Shown here: positions 43,761 to 52,546 of the stretch, in pieces
How positions within the stretch are numbered: position 1 is the stretch's first letter
How the letters are laid out: each line of letters opens with the position of its first letter
From: Salinispora pacifica CNR114
GTDB taxonomy: Bacteria > Actinomycetota > Actinomycetes > Mycobacteriales > Micromonosporaceae
DNA: 64,000 bases
Assembly: GCF_000514775.1 (NCBI RefSeq)
Contig: NZ_AZWO01000015.1
Location: 75,928-139,927, forward strand
Reading direction: 5' to 3'
The notes under the pieces: generated by a model
Seen by the model: only the letters and a program-made list of their open reading frames with translations
What the model was told of the DNA's origin: nothing
Database searches by the model: none
Program-made: the position numbers and the translations under genes

Positions 43761-46589
43761 GTGCCGAGCAATGCTGGAACCACCCGTCTGGTCATCGTCG
43801 AGTCCCCGGCGAAGGCCAAGACGATCTCGGGCTACCTCGGCCCGGGGTACGTCGTGGAGGCCAGTTTCGGGCATGTCCGCGACCTACCGCGGAACGCCGC
43901 CGATGTGCCGGCGAAGTACAAGGGCGAGGCGTGGGCCCGGCTCGGCGTCGATGTCGACAACGGCTTCCACGCCCTCTACGTCGTCTCCGCCGACCGCCGG
44001 CAGCAGATCAGCAAGTTGACCAAGCTGGCCCGGGAGGTTGACGAGATCCTCCTGGCCACGGATGAGGACCGGGAGGGCGAGGCGATCGCCTGGCACCTGG
44101 TGGAGACCCTCAAGCCGAAGGTTCCGGTCAAGCGGATGGTCTTCCACGAGATCACCAAAGCGGCGATCCGGGCCGCCGTGGCGAATCCGCGGGAGATCGA
44201 CCGCGATCTGGTTGACGCCCAGGAGGCCCGTCGCATCCTCGACCGGTTGTACGGCTACGAGGTGTCCCCGGTGCTGTGGAAGAAGGTCATGCCGAAGCTC
44301 TCGGCGGGCCGGGTGCAGTCGGTGGCGACCCGCATCGTGGTTGAGCGGGAGCGGCAGCGGATGGCGTTCCGCAGCGCCGAGTACTGGGACATCCTCGCCA
44401 CGCTCGCCGCCGAACAGCCCGGCGAGGGGCCCCGCACCTTCACCGCCACCCTGGTCGCGCTCAACGGTGACCGGATCGCCACCGGCAAGGACTTCGAGCC
44501 GACCACCGGGCGGGTCCGTCCCGGCGCCGGTGTGGTGCACCTGGACGAGGGTGGGGCCCAGGGGCTGGCCGCCCGGCTGGCGGATCGGCCGTTCACGGTT
44601 ACCCGGGTCGAGGAGAAGCCGTACCGTCGTCGCCCGTACGCGCCCTTCATCACCTCGACGCTGCAGCAGGAGTCGGCTCGTAAGCTGCGTTTCTCCTCGC
44701 AGCAGACGATGCGCACCGCGCAGCGGCTCTATGAGAACGGCTACATCACCTATATGCGTACCGACTCGGTGAACCTGTCGGAGACCGCCATCGCCGCGGC
44801 CCGTCAGCAGATCGCCGAGCTGTACGGGGAGCGGAGCGTTCCGCCGGAGCCGCGTCGCTACACCGGCAAGGTGAAGAACGCGCAGGAGGCGCATGAGGCG
44901 ATCCGCCCCGCGGGCGACACCTTCCGCACCCCGGGCGAGCTGCGCAACGAGCTGTCGGTTGAGGAGTACAAACTCTACGAGCTGATCTGGCGGCGCACCG
45001 TCGCCTCCCAGATGACCGATGCCGTGGGCTCCAGCGTCTCGGTGCGGATCCGGGCCGTCACGGCGGCCGGTGAGGAAGCGGACTTCGGCGCCACCGGCAA
45101 AACCATCACCGACCCGGGCTTCCTCCGCGCCTACGTGGAGTCCAGCGACGACGAGAACGCCGAGGCGGAGGATGCCGAGCGGCGCCTACCGACGTTGGTG
45201 AAGGACCAGCCGCTCACCGCCGAGCAGCTCGCCGCGCAGGAGCACCACACCCAGCCGCCGGCCCGTTACACCGAGGCGTCCCTGGTCAAGGCGTTGGAGG
45301 AGCTGGGCATCGGCCGCCCCTCCACCTACGCGTCGATCATGCAGACCATCCAGGACCGGGGGTATGTCGTCAAGCGTGGTCAGGCGATGATTCCGTCGTT
45401 CCTGGCCTTCGCCGTGGTCGGGCTGATGGAGCGGCACTACCCACGTCTGATCGACTATGGCTTCACCGCCAGCATGGAGAACGAGCTGGACGAGATCGCC
45501 GGTGGCGACCACGCGGCGGTGGATTTCCTCACCGCGTTCTATTTCGGCACCACGAACGGCGCCGGTGACCAGGACATCGCCCGGTCCGGTGGGCTGAAGA
45601 AGCTGGTCACCGAGAACCTGAGTGAGATCGACGCGCGGAGCGTCAACTCGATTCCGCTCTTCAGCGACGACCAGGGGCGGCCGGTCGTGGTCCGGGTGGG
45701 CCGTTACGGGCCGTACCTGCAGCGGGAGTTGCCCGGGGAGGCGGCCGCCGCCGACGGTGAGGAGGGCGCCGGTCAGGGCGACCGGGCTCCGATTCCGGAG
45801 GGGCTGGCCCCGGACGAGTTGACCCCGGAGAAGGTGCACGAGCTCTTCCTCGGCGGTGGTGGTGAGCGCAAGCTCGGGGAGGATCCGGCCACCGGCGAGC
45901 CGATTCTGCTCAAGTCGGGCCGGTTCGGCCCCTACGTGGCCAGCGGGGAGCGTAAGTCGTCCCTGCTGCGCTCCCAGTCGCCGGACGCCCTCACCCTCGA
46001 CGAGGCGCTGCGGCTGCTGACCCTGCCGCGGCTGGTCGGTGTTGACCCGGAGGGCAACGAGGTCCTCGCGAACAACGGCCGCTACGGCCCGTACGTGAAG
46101 CGGGGTGAGGAGTTCCGGTCGCTGGAGTCCGAAGAGCAGATGTTCACGGTCACGCTGGACGAGGCGCTGGCGCTGCTGGCCGCCCCGAAGACCCGGCAGC
46201 GTCGGGCTCCCGCACCTCCGCTGCGGGAGTTGGGCGTGGACCCGCTGACCGAGAAGCCGCTGGTCATCAAGGATGGCCGGTTCGGGCCGTACGTGACCGA
46301 CGGGGAGACCAACGCGTCGTTGCGGCGGGGGCAGACGCCGGAGGCGCTGAGCCTGGAGCAGGCGTCGGAGATGCTCGCCGAGAAGCGGGCGAAGGGCCCG
46401 GCGCCGCGGAAGAGGGCGGCCAAGAAGGCCGCGCCCGCGAAGAAGGCGACGCCGGCCAAGAAGGCGACAGCGACGAAGAAGGCGGCGACGAAGAAGACCG
46501 CCGCGGCGGCCAAGACGACGACGGCGAAGAGCGCCGCGGCCAAGCAGCCGAAGCCGAAGCCGAAGCGGGCGGGCAGCGCGGCGGAGTAA
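43761..46589 (+). CDS. topA: DNA topoisomerase I
   Basis: This type IA topoisomerase relaxes negative supercoils. It has 942 residues from GTG 43761 (GGAGAG upstream; the longer frame from 43626 is unlikely). The Toprim domain begins LVIVESPAKAKTISGYLG and has the acidic site ATDEDREGEAIAWHL. The catalytic tyrosine is in YITYMRTDS (Tyr331). The C-terminal third holds repeated basic modules (GRYGPYV, GRFGPYV occur four times) instead of four-Cys zinc fingers, and ends in a Lys/Ala-rich tail as in other actinobacteria. Confidence 0.95.
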   Translation: MPSNAGTTRLVIVESPAKAKTISGYLGPGYVVEASFGHVRDLPRNAADVPAKYKGEAWARLGVDVDNGFHALYVVSADRRQQISKLTKLAREVDEILLATDEDREGEAIAWHLVETLKPKVPVKRMVFHEITKAAIRAAVANPREIDRDLVDAQEARRILDRLYGYEVSPVLWKKVMPKLSAGRVQSVATRIVVERERQRMAFRSAEYWDILATLAAEQPGEGPRTFTATLVALNGDRIATGKDFEPTTGRVRPGAGVVHLDEGGAQGLAARLADRPFTVTRVEEKPYRRRPYAPFITSTLQQESARKLRFSSQQTMRTAQRLYENGYITYMRTDSVNLSETAIAAARQQIAELYGERSVPPEPRRYTGKVKNAQEAHEAIRPAGDTFRTPGELRNELSVEEYKLYELIWRRTVASQMTDAVGSSVSVRIRAVTAAGEEADFGATGKTITDPGFLRAYVESSDDENAEAEDAERRLPTLVKDQPLTAEQLAAQEHHTQPPARYTEASLVKALEELGIGRPSTYASIMQTIQDRGYVVKRGQAMIPSFLAFAVVGLMERHYPRLIDYGFTASMENELDEIAGGDHAAVDFLTAFYFGTTNGAGDQDIARSGGLKKLVTENLSEIDARSVNSIPLFSDDQGRPVVVRVGRYGPYLQRELPGEAAAADGEEGAGQGDRAPIPEGLAPDELTPEKVHELFLGGGGERKLGEDPATGEPILLKSGRFGPYVASGERKSSLLRSQSPDALTLDEALRLLTLPRLVGVDPEGNEVLANNGRYGPYVKRGEEFRSLESEEQMFTVTLDEALALLAAPKTRQRRAPAPPLRELGVDPLTEKPLVIKDGRFGPYVTDGETNASLRRGQTPEALSLEQASEMLAEKRAKGPAPRKRAAKKAAPAKKATPAKKATATKKAATKKTAAAAKTTTAKSAAAKQPKPKPKRAGSAAE

Positions 46590-46670
46590 CGAATCCGCCG
46601 GCCCACGGTCAGCCGAGGCGGCCGGACGGGCCAGGGCGGCGTCAACCGTGGCCGGACGAGCCGGGTGCGG

Positions 46671-47984
46671 TCAGCCGAGGACGCGGGACAGGTGTTCGCT
46701 GGCGAACACCCGGTGCGGGTCGAGCCGGTCGCGAACGGTCTGGAAGCTGTCCCACCTGGGGTAGGCGGGGGCCAGGGAAGCCGCGTCGCGCCAGTGCAGC
46801 TTGCCCCAGTGCGGCCGGCCACCAAGCCCTTCGGCCAGCTCTTCGACCGCACGGAAGTACGGCTCGTACGGCATCCCCACGTACTGGTGGACGGCGAGGT
46901 ACGCGGAGTCCCGGCCGTAGCCGTGCGAGAGCCAGATATCGTCGGCGGCGCTGAACCGGATCTCGACCGGGAAGAGGACTTTGACCGGCAGCCGGTCCAC
47001 GATCCGACGAAGGTCGGCCAGCGCCGGGGCGAGGGCCGCGCGGGGCAGCGCGTACTCCATCTCGACGAAGCGGACCCGACGTGGGCTACAGAAGACCGTG
47101 TCAGAGGGGCCGGTGTAGTGGCGTTCGGTGAGCACCCGCGCGGCGACGGAGCTGATGCCGGGGGCGAGTGCCGGTACGGCCCGGCCCAGCCGGCAGGCCC
47201 CGGCGAGAACCGTGTTGGACAGGAACTCGTCATTGAGCCAGCGGTGCCAGCGCGGCAGTGGGCGGTCGTTGACGGGCACCCGGTCGTTGCTCTTGACCTG
47301 GACCCGATCGGTGTAGGGGAACCAGTAGAACTCGACGTGGTCGTGTCGCTCGACCAACTCGGGCAACTCGGCCAGCACCGCGGCCAGCGGCGCGGGCCGC
47401 TCGTGGGCGTGCAGGACGAACGCGTCCACACAGCTCAGGGTGACGTCGACCAGGACGCCGAGCGCGCCGAGCGATACCCGGGCGGCGGCGAAGACATCCG
47501 GGTGCTCGTCGGCGGAGCAGTGCAGCACCTCGCCGACGCCGGTGACCAGGGTGAGTGCGGTGACGAAGGTGGACAGACAGCCGTGCTGGGCGCCGGTACC
47601 GTGGGTGCCGGTCGAGATCGCGCCGGCCACCGTCTGCGCGTCGATGTCACCGAGATTGGGCAGGGCCAGTCCGTAGCCGGCGAGCAGCCGGTTGAGGGCG
47701 CGCAGCGTGGTGCCGGCGGGTACCGTGACCAGCCGGCGATCGAGATCGACCCGCACGTCGTCGGCCAGGCCCGTCAGCTCCATCCGATGACCGTCGGTCC
47801 GGGCGACCGGGGTAAAGGAGTGGCCACTGCCGACCGGGCGGATCCGCTCTCCGGCTGCTACGGCGGCCCGTACCGTCGCCGCGATTTCGGCGCTTGAGGT
47901 GGGGCGGAGCAGGCTGGTGGCGGTGTCACGCTGATTGCCGGCCCAGTTGGACCAGGTGCTGACAGAGCTTGCGGTAGCGGCCAT
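46671..47984 (-). CDS. FAD-linked oxidoreductase, aldono-lactone oxidase (ALO) type
   Basis: This 437-residue flavoprotein has an N-terminal FAD domain with GSGHSFTP (His55 is the usual covalent FAD attachment residue) and GAISTGTHGTG. A C-terminal ALO domain ends with GGRPHWGKLHW. Relatives oxidise gulono- or arabinono-lactones, or alditols; the substrate here is unknown. ATG 47984 follows GAGGAG. It is divergent from a TetR gene, with a perfect 19-bp palindrome just upstream of its start, so that repressor probably controls it. Confidence 0.87.
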   Translation of the reverse strand: MAATASSVSTWSNWAGNQRDTATSLLRPTSSAEIAATVRAAVAAGERIRPVGSGHSFTPVARTDGHRMELTGLADDVRVDLDRRLVTVPAGTTLRALNRLLAGYGLALPNLGDIDAQTVAGAISTGTHGTGAQHGCLSTFVTALTLVTGVGEVLHCSADEHPDVFAAARVSLGALGVLVDVTLSCVDAFVLHAHERPAPLAAVLAELPELVERHDHVEFYWFPYTDRVQVKSNDRVPVNDRPLPRWHRWLNDEFLSNTVLAGACRLGRAVPALAPGISSVAARVLTERHYTGPSDTVFCSPRRVRFVEMEYALPRAALAPALADLRRIVDRLPVKVLFPVEIRFSAADDIWLSHGYGRDSAYLAVHQYVGMPYEPYFRAVEELAEGLGGRPHWGKLHWRDAASLAPAYPRWDSFQTVRDRLDPHRVFASEHLSRVLG

Positions 47985-48002
47985 GGACGCTCCTCGAAAT
48001 GA

Positions 48003-48021
48003 ATATGAAGTGACTTCATAT
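48003..48021. promoter_or_regulatory. Palindromic operator between the ALO-type oxidase and TetR genes
   Basis: The sequence ATATGAAGT-G-ACTTCATAT has perfect 9-bp arms around one base. It lies 18 bases upstream of the oxidase start and about 110 bases from the tetR-type start. It is AT-rich within GC-rich surroundings and has the size of a TetR dimer site. Confidence 0.72.
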
Positions 48022-48128
48022 CAGGAACGTTGTGCCTGGTAAATACCGTAATCGAGTTCCGCTCGTTGTACCGGTAGTCACGGACTCGTGACGTGCAGAT
48101 ATGTTCATCCGTCGAAGGGGGGTGGCGA

Positions 48129-48800
48129 GTGTCCACACCAGCCGCCACGACCGGGCCGCTGCGCCGCGTACCGGTGCAGGGTCGAAGTGTCGCTCGGGTC
48201 CAGCGAATGTTGGACGCCTGTGCGGAGCTCGTCGACGAGGTGGGGTACGAGGGGCTGACCACGACGCTGCTCGCCGAGCGCGCCGAGGTGGCGATTGGGT
48301 CGGTCTACCAGTTCTTCCCGGACAAGCGGGCGATCGTGCAGGCGTTGACCCTGCGCACGATGGAGTCCTATCTCCAGCGGCTCGACGAGAGGTTCGCCTC
48401 GAATGACCTGACCCACTGGTGGGATGGGGTTGACGCGGCAATCGACGAGTACATCACGATGCACCGCACCGTTCCCGGGTTCCGTACCCTGCACTTCGGC
48501 GACGTGGTCGACCTGCACCTGCTCGATGAGCAGCGGGACAACAACGGGGTGATCGCGGATCAACTCGCCCGCGTCCTCACCGAGCGCTTCGGACTCACCG
48601 ACGTCCCGGAGCTCCAGTTCCATCTCGAGATCGCGGTCGAGGGCGCTGATGCGCTCATCCAGCTGGCCTTCCGCCGGCGGCAGGAGGGCGACGACCGGGT
48701 GCTGGTCGAGGCGAAGGCGTTGATTCGGGAGTACCTGTACCGCCAGGTTGACGCTCGGGGGGGCGTGGACCGGCCGGTGGACGTCGGCCAGCCAGCCTGA
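48129..48800 (+). CDS. TetR-family transcriptional regulator
   Basis: This 223-residue repressor-type protein begins at GTG 48129 behind AAGGGGGG. The helix-turn-helix is LTTTLLAERAEVAIGSVYQFF (about residues 49-69), followed by the usual helical ligand domain. An unusual basic stretch of about 30 residues precedes the DNA-binding domain. It is divergent from the ALO-type oxidase and probably acts at the palindrome at 48003-48021. The inducer is unknown. Confidence 0.88.
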   Translation: MSTPAATTGPLRRVPVQGRSVARVQRMLDACAELVDEVGYEGLTTTLLAERAEVAIGSVYQFFPDKRAIVQALTLRTMESYLQRLDERFASNDLTHWWDGVDAAIDEYITMHRTVPGFRTLHFGDVVDLHLLDEQRDNNGVIADQLARVLTERFGLTDVPELQFHLEIAVEGADALIQLAFRRRQEGDDRVLVEAKALIREYLYRQVDARGGVDRPVDVGQPA

Positions 48801-48850
48801 TCGGTGTCCACCCGCCCGGACCGTGTCAAACCGGTTCGGGCTCCGGCCCC

Positions 48851-48890
48851 GGTGAGGGGTGGGTCTTCAGAGGAAGGCCCACCCCTCACC
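48851..48890. terminator. Bidirectional terminator overlapping a stop codon
   Basis: A perfect 13-bp stem (GGTGAGGGGTGGG at 48851-48863, complement at 48878-48890) sits between the converging TetR and PLP-enzyme genes. The right arm encodes the last residues of the minus-strand gene, whose stop lies in the loop. Confidence 0.75.
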
Positions 48891-50084
48891 GCGGTACGTG
48901 GCGGCGGCCGCTGCGACGGTCTCCGTCTCCACCAGGAGGAGCTCGTTGACATGCTCGGCGAGTTCGCCGGCCTTGGCGTGCCGGAACCAGACCCGGTCGC
49001 CGATCCGAAGCGTGTCGGCGGCCCGGCCGGTCAGCGGAGTCTGCACCTCACCGGCGCCCTCCGCGCCGACCAACCGGAGGCCGGCCGGGAGGACCGGGCG
49101 GGGGAGGCGACTGCGTTCGGCCGGCCCGGAGGCGATCCAGCCGCCGCCGAGCACGGTGGCGTAGCCCGGCGCAGGCCGGCGCGCCACTGCGCAGGCGAAG
49201 AAGGCGGCGGGGGTGGGGCGCCAGGCCCGGTAGGTGTCGAACAGCGTCGGCCCGTACAGTCCGGACCCCGCGGCGACCTCGGTAACCGCTGGGTCGGCGC
49301 TGGTGGCGGCCAGGCTGCCGGTGCCACCACCGTTGACGAACTCCAGCTCGGCGTGCTCGCGGACCGCCGCCACCGCCGCGCTCCGGCGGGCCAGCAACTC
49401 CCGGTACGATCCGCGCTGAACCAGTCGGATCGCCGCGCCGAGCAGCGCCCGCCCCGGCGGCGCGTCGCCCATTCCGGCGATCTGCGCCTCGTACGCCATC
49501 AGTCCGACCAGCCGGAACCCGGGTCGGGCGGCGACGGCGGCGGCGAGCGCACCGGCCGCCCGCGGATCATGTACCGGCGAGCGGCGCACCCCGAGGTGCA
49601 GCCGCCCGCCCAGCGGTCGCCAGGAGGCATCCAGGTCCAGGCAGACCCGCAGCTCGGGTCGGCGACCCGGGGCGCGAACGGCGTCCACCAGATCGAGCTG
49701 AGCGGGATCGTCGATCATCAGGGTCACCGCCGCGGCGAGCGTCGGATCACCGGCCAGTTCGGCGAGCGCGGCCCGGTCGGTCGCGGGGTACGCCACCACC
49801 ACGTCGTCGGTGATCCCGCAGCGGACCAGCCAGAGCGCCTCGGCGAGGGTGAACGCCAGCACACCCGCCCAGCCGGGGGTGGCCAGGGCCCGGGAGATCA
49901 GCGTCCGGCAGCGTACGGACTTGCTGGCCAGGCGGACCGGCTTACCGCGGGCGCGCTCGGCGAGGGCGGTGGCGTTGGCGTCGAACGCCCGGAGGTCAAC
50001 CACCGCGTACGGCGGGTCGAGGTGAGCGGTCGCGTGGTCGAGTCGGGCGCGCAGTTCCGCGGTGTCGGGGGCCACGTGGTGCAC
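48867..50084 (-). CDS. PLP fold-type III enzyme (alanine racemase/D-threonine aldolase-like)
   Basis: This enzyme of about 405 residues has an alanine-racemase-like TIM barrel. The PLP lysine is in VRLASKSVRC (Lys55), and the phosphate-binding region is LEFVNGGGTGSLA. The C-terminal domain ends HAKAGELAEHVNE, with histidines placed like the metal site of D-threonine aldolases. GTG 50084 (or GTG 50075) gives a family-like start; the frame extends to 50246 without homology. Homologues are annotated amino-acid deaminase/aldolase. Substrate not determinable. Confidence 0.8.
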   Translation of the reverse strand: MHHVAPDTAELRARLDHATAHLDPPYAVVDLRAFDANATALAERARGKPVRLASKSVRCRTLISRALATPGWAGVLAFTLAEALWLVRCGITDDVVVAYPATDRAALAELAGDPTLAAAVTLMIDDPAQLDLVDAVRAPGRRPELRVCLDLDASWRPLGGRLHLGVRRSPVHDPRAAGALAAAVAARPGFRLVGLMAYEAQIAGMGDAPPGRALLGAAIRLVQRGSYRELLARRSAAVAAVREHAELEFVNGGGTGSLAATSADPAVTEVAAGSGLYGPTLFDTYRAWRPTPAAFFACAVARRPAPGYATVLGGGWIASGPAERSRLPRPVLPAGLRLVGAEGAGEVQTPLTGRAADTLRIGDRVWFRHAKAGELAEHVNELLLVETETVAAAAATYRGEGWAFL

Positions 50085-50260
50085 GCTAGCCGGACCGGGG
50101 TCGATGCCCAAGCACCTCGCCTCGGGCGGGGCTGCGGGCGGTGGACACCCCCGCCTAGGCTCGGCGAGCAGGGGAATGTCATAGCGGGATGCCATCGGGC
50201 CGGGGCTAGAGTGTTGCACCGAGACCGCCCGGCAACGGGTCGCCACGTGGAGGTACGGCC

Positions 50261-52546
50261 ATCGAAAGCCAGCAGAACGGCGAGTCGGCCAACGGTTCGT
50301 CGCCCGCCGCCGAGTCCGGACCGACGGGCCCGTCCGGGACCGCGGCGCCGGCCAGCCAGCCCGACCACTCGGGCTATGCCGCGATCCGCTCAGTCCTGCG
50401 CATCCGTCCGTTCCGGCGGCTCTGGATCGTGCTCGGTGCCGCCTCCTTCGGTGACTGGTTCGGCCTGCTCGCCACCTCCGTCTTCGCCGCCTCCCAGGTG
50501 GAGGGGGACACCGCCAAGGGTGCGGCGTTCGGCACGGTCATCGCGATCCGGCTACTGCCGGCGCTGGTCCTCGGCCCGATCGCCGGCGTCTTCGCCGACC
50601 GGTTCGACCGCCGCTGGACGATGGTCATCTGCGACCTGCTGCGGTTCCTGCTCTTCGCCTCGATCCCGCTGGTCGCCGTCTTGGGCGCGAGTGGCGCGGT
50701 GGTGGTCGGGTGGGCCACAATCGCCACGTTCCTGATCGAGTCGATCACCCTGCTCTGGATTCCGGCCAAGGAGGCCGCGGTCCCGAACCTGATCCCGCGG
50801 GCCCGGCTCGAAGCGGCCAACCAGCTCACGCTGATCACCACGTACGGCCTTACCCCGGTCGTCGCGGCGATCGTCCTCGCCGCGCTGGACGGCGTGGTCC
50901 GGGCCGCCACCGGTGGTGCCGCTCCGGACTGGGCCGAGCCGGCCCAGCTCGCGCTCTGGTTCAACGCGCTCTCCCGGCTGGCCACCGCCGTGGTGGTCGC
51001 GTACGGCATCCGGGAGATCAGCCAGGGCCCCGCCGCCAAGCGGGACCAGACCGAGCAGAGCATGCTGCGTCAGTTCAAGGACGGCTGGCGGTTCATCGGC
51101 CAGACCCCGCTGGTCCGGGGTCTGGTGCTGGGCATCTTCGGCGCCTTCGCCGGTGGTGGCATCGTGATCGGCACGGCCCGCTTCTTCGCCAACTCGCTCG
51201 GTGCCGGTGACGCCGCCTTCTACCTACTGTTCGGGGCCATCTTCATCGGCCTGTCGATCGGCATCGGGCTCGGCCCGATGATCGTCAAGGAGATGTCCCG
51301 GCGGCGCTGGTTCGGCATGAGCATCGTGCTCGCCAGCGCCGCGGTGATGACCCTGGCCTTCGCCATCCACCTCTCCATGGCGATGGTCGGTGCGGTCTTG
51401 GTCGGCGCGGGCGCCGGCATGGCCTTCCTCGCCGGCACCACGCTGCTCGGTGGTGAGATCGCCGACGAGGTGCGGGGGCGGGTCTTCGCGGTGGTGCAGA
51501 TCGGTACCCGGCTGGTGCTGATCCTGGCCATCGCGTTGAGCAGCCTGCTCGCCGGGGTTGGTGGCTCCCGCCGCTTCGAAATCGCCAACCTGGGCCTCTC
51601 GATCTCGTCCACCCGGCTGCTGCTGCTCGCCGCGGGGGTGGCGGGCGTCTTCGCTGGAATCAGCGCGTTCAGGCAGATGGACGACAAGAAGGGCGTTCCC
51701 GTCCTAGCCGACCTGTGGGGCTCGATGCGCGGGCGACCGCTGACGCCAGCCGAGCCGTTCGCCTCCGCCGGGCTGTTCGTGGTCTTCGAGGGGGGCGAGG
51801 GAGCCGGCAAGTCCACCCAGCTCGCCCTGCTCGCCGACCGACTGCGGGACCAGGGGCGGGACGTGGTGGTCACCCGCGAGCCCGGCGCCACCGGAGTCGG
51901 CGAACGAATCCGGTCCCTGCTGCTCGGCCAGCCGGGTTCCGACGTGCCCTCCCCCCGCGCCGAGGCGCTGCTCTACGCCGCCGACCGGGCCCACCACGTG
52001 GCCACCGTGGTGCGGCCGGCGCTGCGCCGGGGCGCCGTCGTGGCCAGCGACCGTTACATCGACTCATCCCTGGCCTACCAGGGTGCGGGGCGGACGCTCC
52101 CCGTTGACGAGGTCTCCTGGCTCTCCTCCTGGGCCACCGGCGGGCTCAAGCCCGACCTGGTGGTGCTCCTGGACATTGACCCGAGTGCCGGGCTGTCCCG
52201 GGTGGCTGCCCGGAGCGGGGCCCCCGACCACCTGGAGGCCGAGTCGGTCAGCTTCCACGAACGGGTCCGGTACGCGTTCCTCGACCTCGCCGCCGCCGAC
52301 CCGAGGCGTTACCTGGTGCTGGACGCCGCCCGGCCAACCGACGAGATCGCCGACGAGGTGGCTCGGCGGGTCGGCGAGCTGCTCGGCGCTCAGGGCAGCG
52401 GTCCGCACCCGCCGGCGGCGAGTGGGCCGGCGGCTAACGCACCCGCGGCGGGCGGACCGAACCCGCCGGCGGGGAGCGGGCCGGACACCGCGGTCCACTC
52501 CGAGTTATCCGATCCGAAGCTGGTGACGATGGAGCGTCGGACCTGA
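50261..52546 (+). CDS. tmk: MFS transporter-thymidylate kinase fusion, apparent ATC start
   Basis: The N-terminal part (about 430 residues) is an MFS-type membrane domain of 10-12 helices (FGDWFGLLATSVFAA; ADRFDRRW). The C-terminal part is dTMP kinase: EGGEGAGKSTQLALLA (P-loop), VTREPGATGVGERIR and SDRYIDSSLAYQGAGR. It makes dTDP; such fusions are known in Streptomyces. The frame is open from 50210 but has no ATG, GTG or TTG before GTG 50429, which would cut off conserved residues (GYAAIRSVLRIRPFRRLW). ATC 50261 has GGAGG seven bases upstream and is the best start. The Pro/Gly/Ala-rich tail leads directly into holB (TGATG). Confidence 0.85.
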   Translation: MESQQNGESANGSSPAAESGPTGPSGTAAPASQPDHSGYAAIRSVLRIRPFRRLWIVLGAASFGDWFGLLATSVFAASQVEGDTAKGAAFGTVIAIRLLPALVLGPIAGVFADRFDRRWTMVICDLLRFLLFASIPLVAVLGASGAVVVGWATIATFLIESITLLWIPAKEAAVPNLIPRARLEAANQLTLITTYGLTPVVAAIVLAALDGVVRAATGGAAPDWAEPAQLALWFNALSRLATAVVVAYGIREISQGPAAKRDQTEQSMLRQFKDGWRFIGQTPLVRGLVLGIFGAFAGGGIVIGTARFFANSLGAGDAAFYLLFGAIFIGLSIGIGLGPMIVKEMSRRRWFGMSIVLASAAVMTLAFAIHLSMAMVGAVLVGAGAGMAFLAGTTLLGGEIADEVRGRVFAVVQIGTRLVLILAIALSSLLAGVGGSRRFEIANLGLSISSTRLLLLAAGVAGVFAGISAFRQMDDKKGVPVLADLWGSMRGRPLTPAEPFASAGLFVVFEGGEGAGKSTQLALLADRLRDQGRDVVVTREPGATGVGERIRSLLLGQPGSDVPSPRAEALLYAADRAHHVATVVRPALRRGAVVASDRYIDSSLAYQGAGRTLPVDEVSWLSSWATGGLKPDLVVLLDIDPSAGLSRVAARSGAPDHLEAESVSFHERVRYAFLDLAAADPRRYLVLDAARPTDEIADEVARRVGELLGAQGSGPHPPAASGPAANAPAAGGPNPPAGSGPDTAVHSELSDPKLVTMERRT

